Shown here in pieces: positions 5,866-6,070 of a DNA stretch of 6,070 nucleotides. The notes beneath the pieces were generated by a model. That model saw nothing but the letters and a program-made list of their open reading frames with translations, did not search any database and had not been told where the DNA came from. A program made the position numbers and the translations under genes. How positions within the stretch are numbered: position 1 is the stretch's first letter; every line of letters starts with the position of its first letter. Source of the DNA: Roseovarius sp. (lineage in GTDB: Bacteria > Pseudomonadota > Alphaproteobacteria > Rhodobacterales > Rhodobacteraceae); contig JALQUE010000244.1 in NCBI GenBank assembly GCA_023260815.1, positions 1-6,070 on the forward strand, read 5' to 3'.

Positions 5866-6070
5866 ATGGCAAAGGAAAAGTTTGACCGCACGAAACCGCA
5901 TGTGAACATCGGCACGATTGGTCACGTTGACCACGGCAAGACGACACTGACGGCGGCGATCACGAAGTATTTCGGTGATTTCCGGGCATATGACCAGATC
6001 GACGGTGCGCCGGAAGAGAAGGCGCGCGGGATCACGATCTCGACGGCGCATGTGGAATACGAGACGGACG
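5866..6070 (+). CDS. tuf: Elongation factor Tu, N-terminal part (3' end outside window)
   Basis: EF-Tu is the cytoplasmic GTPase that delivers aminoacyl-tRNA to the ribosome. The first 68 codons are present and open to the window end. The protein begins MAKEKFDRTKPHVNIG, followed by the G1/P-loop GHVDHGKT (residues 19-26) that binds the GTP phosphates and the switch I motif RGITIS (54-59) with the conserved Thr57, which by family homology contacts magnesium. DQIDGAPEEKARG (43-55) and TAHVEYE (60-66) complete a textbook EF-Tu start. The ATG at 5866 is fixed by the conserved MAKEKF N-terminus; the only Shine-Dalgarno-like element is AAGG at 5851-5854 with a long 11-nt spacing, weak for such a highly expressed gene. 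fusA is not upstream, so this is probably the copy that stands outside the str operon in bacteria with two tuf genes, a position often followed by tRNA-Trp, secE and nusG (inference). Confidence 0.97.
   Translation, partial: MAKEKFDRTKPHVNIGTIGHVDHGKTTLTAAITKYFGDFRAYDQIDGAPEEKARGITISTAHVEYETD

Noticed and set aside
5543..5947. Minus-strand open frames across the lipoprotein end and tuf start
   Set aside because: Shadow translations with no motif; the plus strand encodes EF-Tu with conserved G1 and switch I motifs.

Overview
The window looks like chromosomal DNA from an alphaproteobacterium, most likely the Rhodobacterales (Rhodobacter/Roseobacter-type). The grounds are very GC-rich codon use, the type of EF-Tu N-terminus and ParC C-terminus, and the gene neighbourhood. 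This is judged by eye, with no database search. I see no tRNA, rRNA, CRISPR array, insertion sequence or phage gene.

Layout, left to right. (1) Bases 1-1056 hold the 3' part of parC (topoisomerase IV subunit A), cut by the window edge. (2) A 115-bp gap with a 13-bp palindrome leads to a two-gene unit. Its first gene is a polytopic DUF898/YjgN-family membrane protein (1172-2383). It is joined by a TGATG stop/start overlap to a membrane-anchored M48 zinc metalloprotease (2383-3510). (3) A 40-bp convergent gap is almost filled by four tandem copies of an 11-bp unit, the last of which supplies the stop codon of the next gene. (4) A complete cytochrome P450 gene lies on the minus strand (3551-4927). 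(5) A 127-bp divergent intergenic region has a G-rich tract and candidate promoters in both directions. (6) A probable lipoprotein of unknown function follows (5055-5756). (7) A 109-bp leader with a promoter-like sequence and a small hairpin precedes the first 68 codons of tuf (EF-Tu), which runs off the right edge (5866-6070).

The two edges are core information-processing genes (DNA decatenation and translation elongation). The interior holds less-studied envelope proteins plus one oxidative enzyme. The best candidate for an undescribed functional pair is the DUF898 protein with the M48 protease: translational coupling and shared membrane location suggest that they act together, but the substrate and role cannot be read from the sequence. 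The P450 points against all the other genes, has its own candidate promoter and has no redox partner in view, so it looks like an independent unit placed in a housekeeping neighbourhood. I see no clear new defence, mobile or RNA-based system here.
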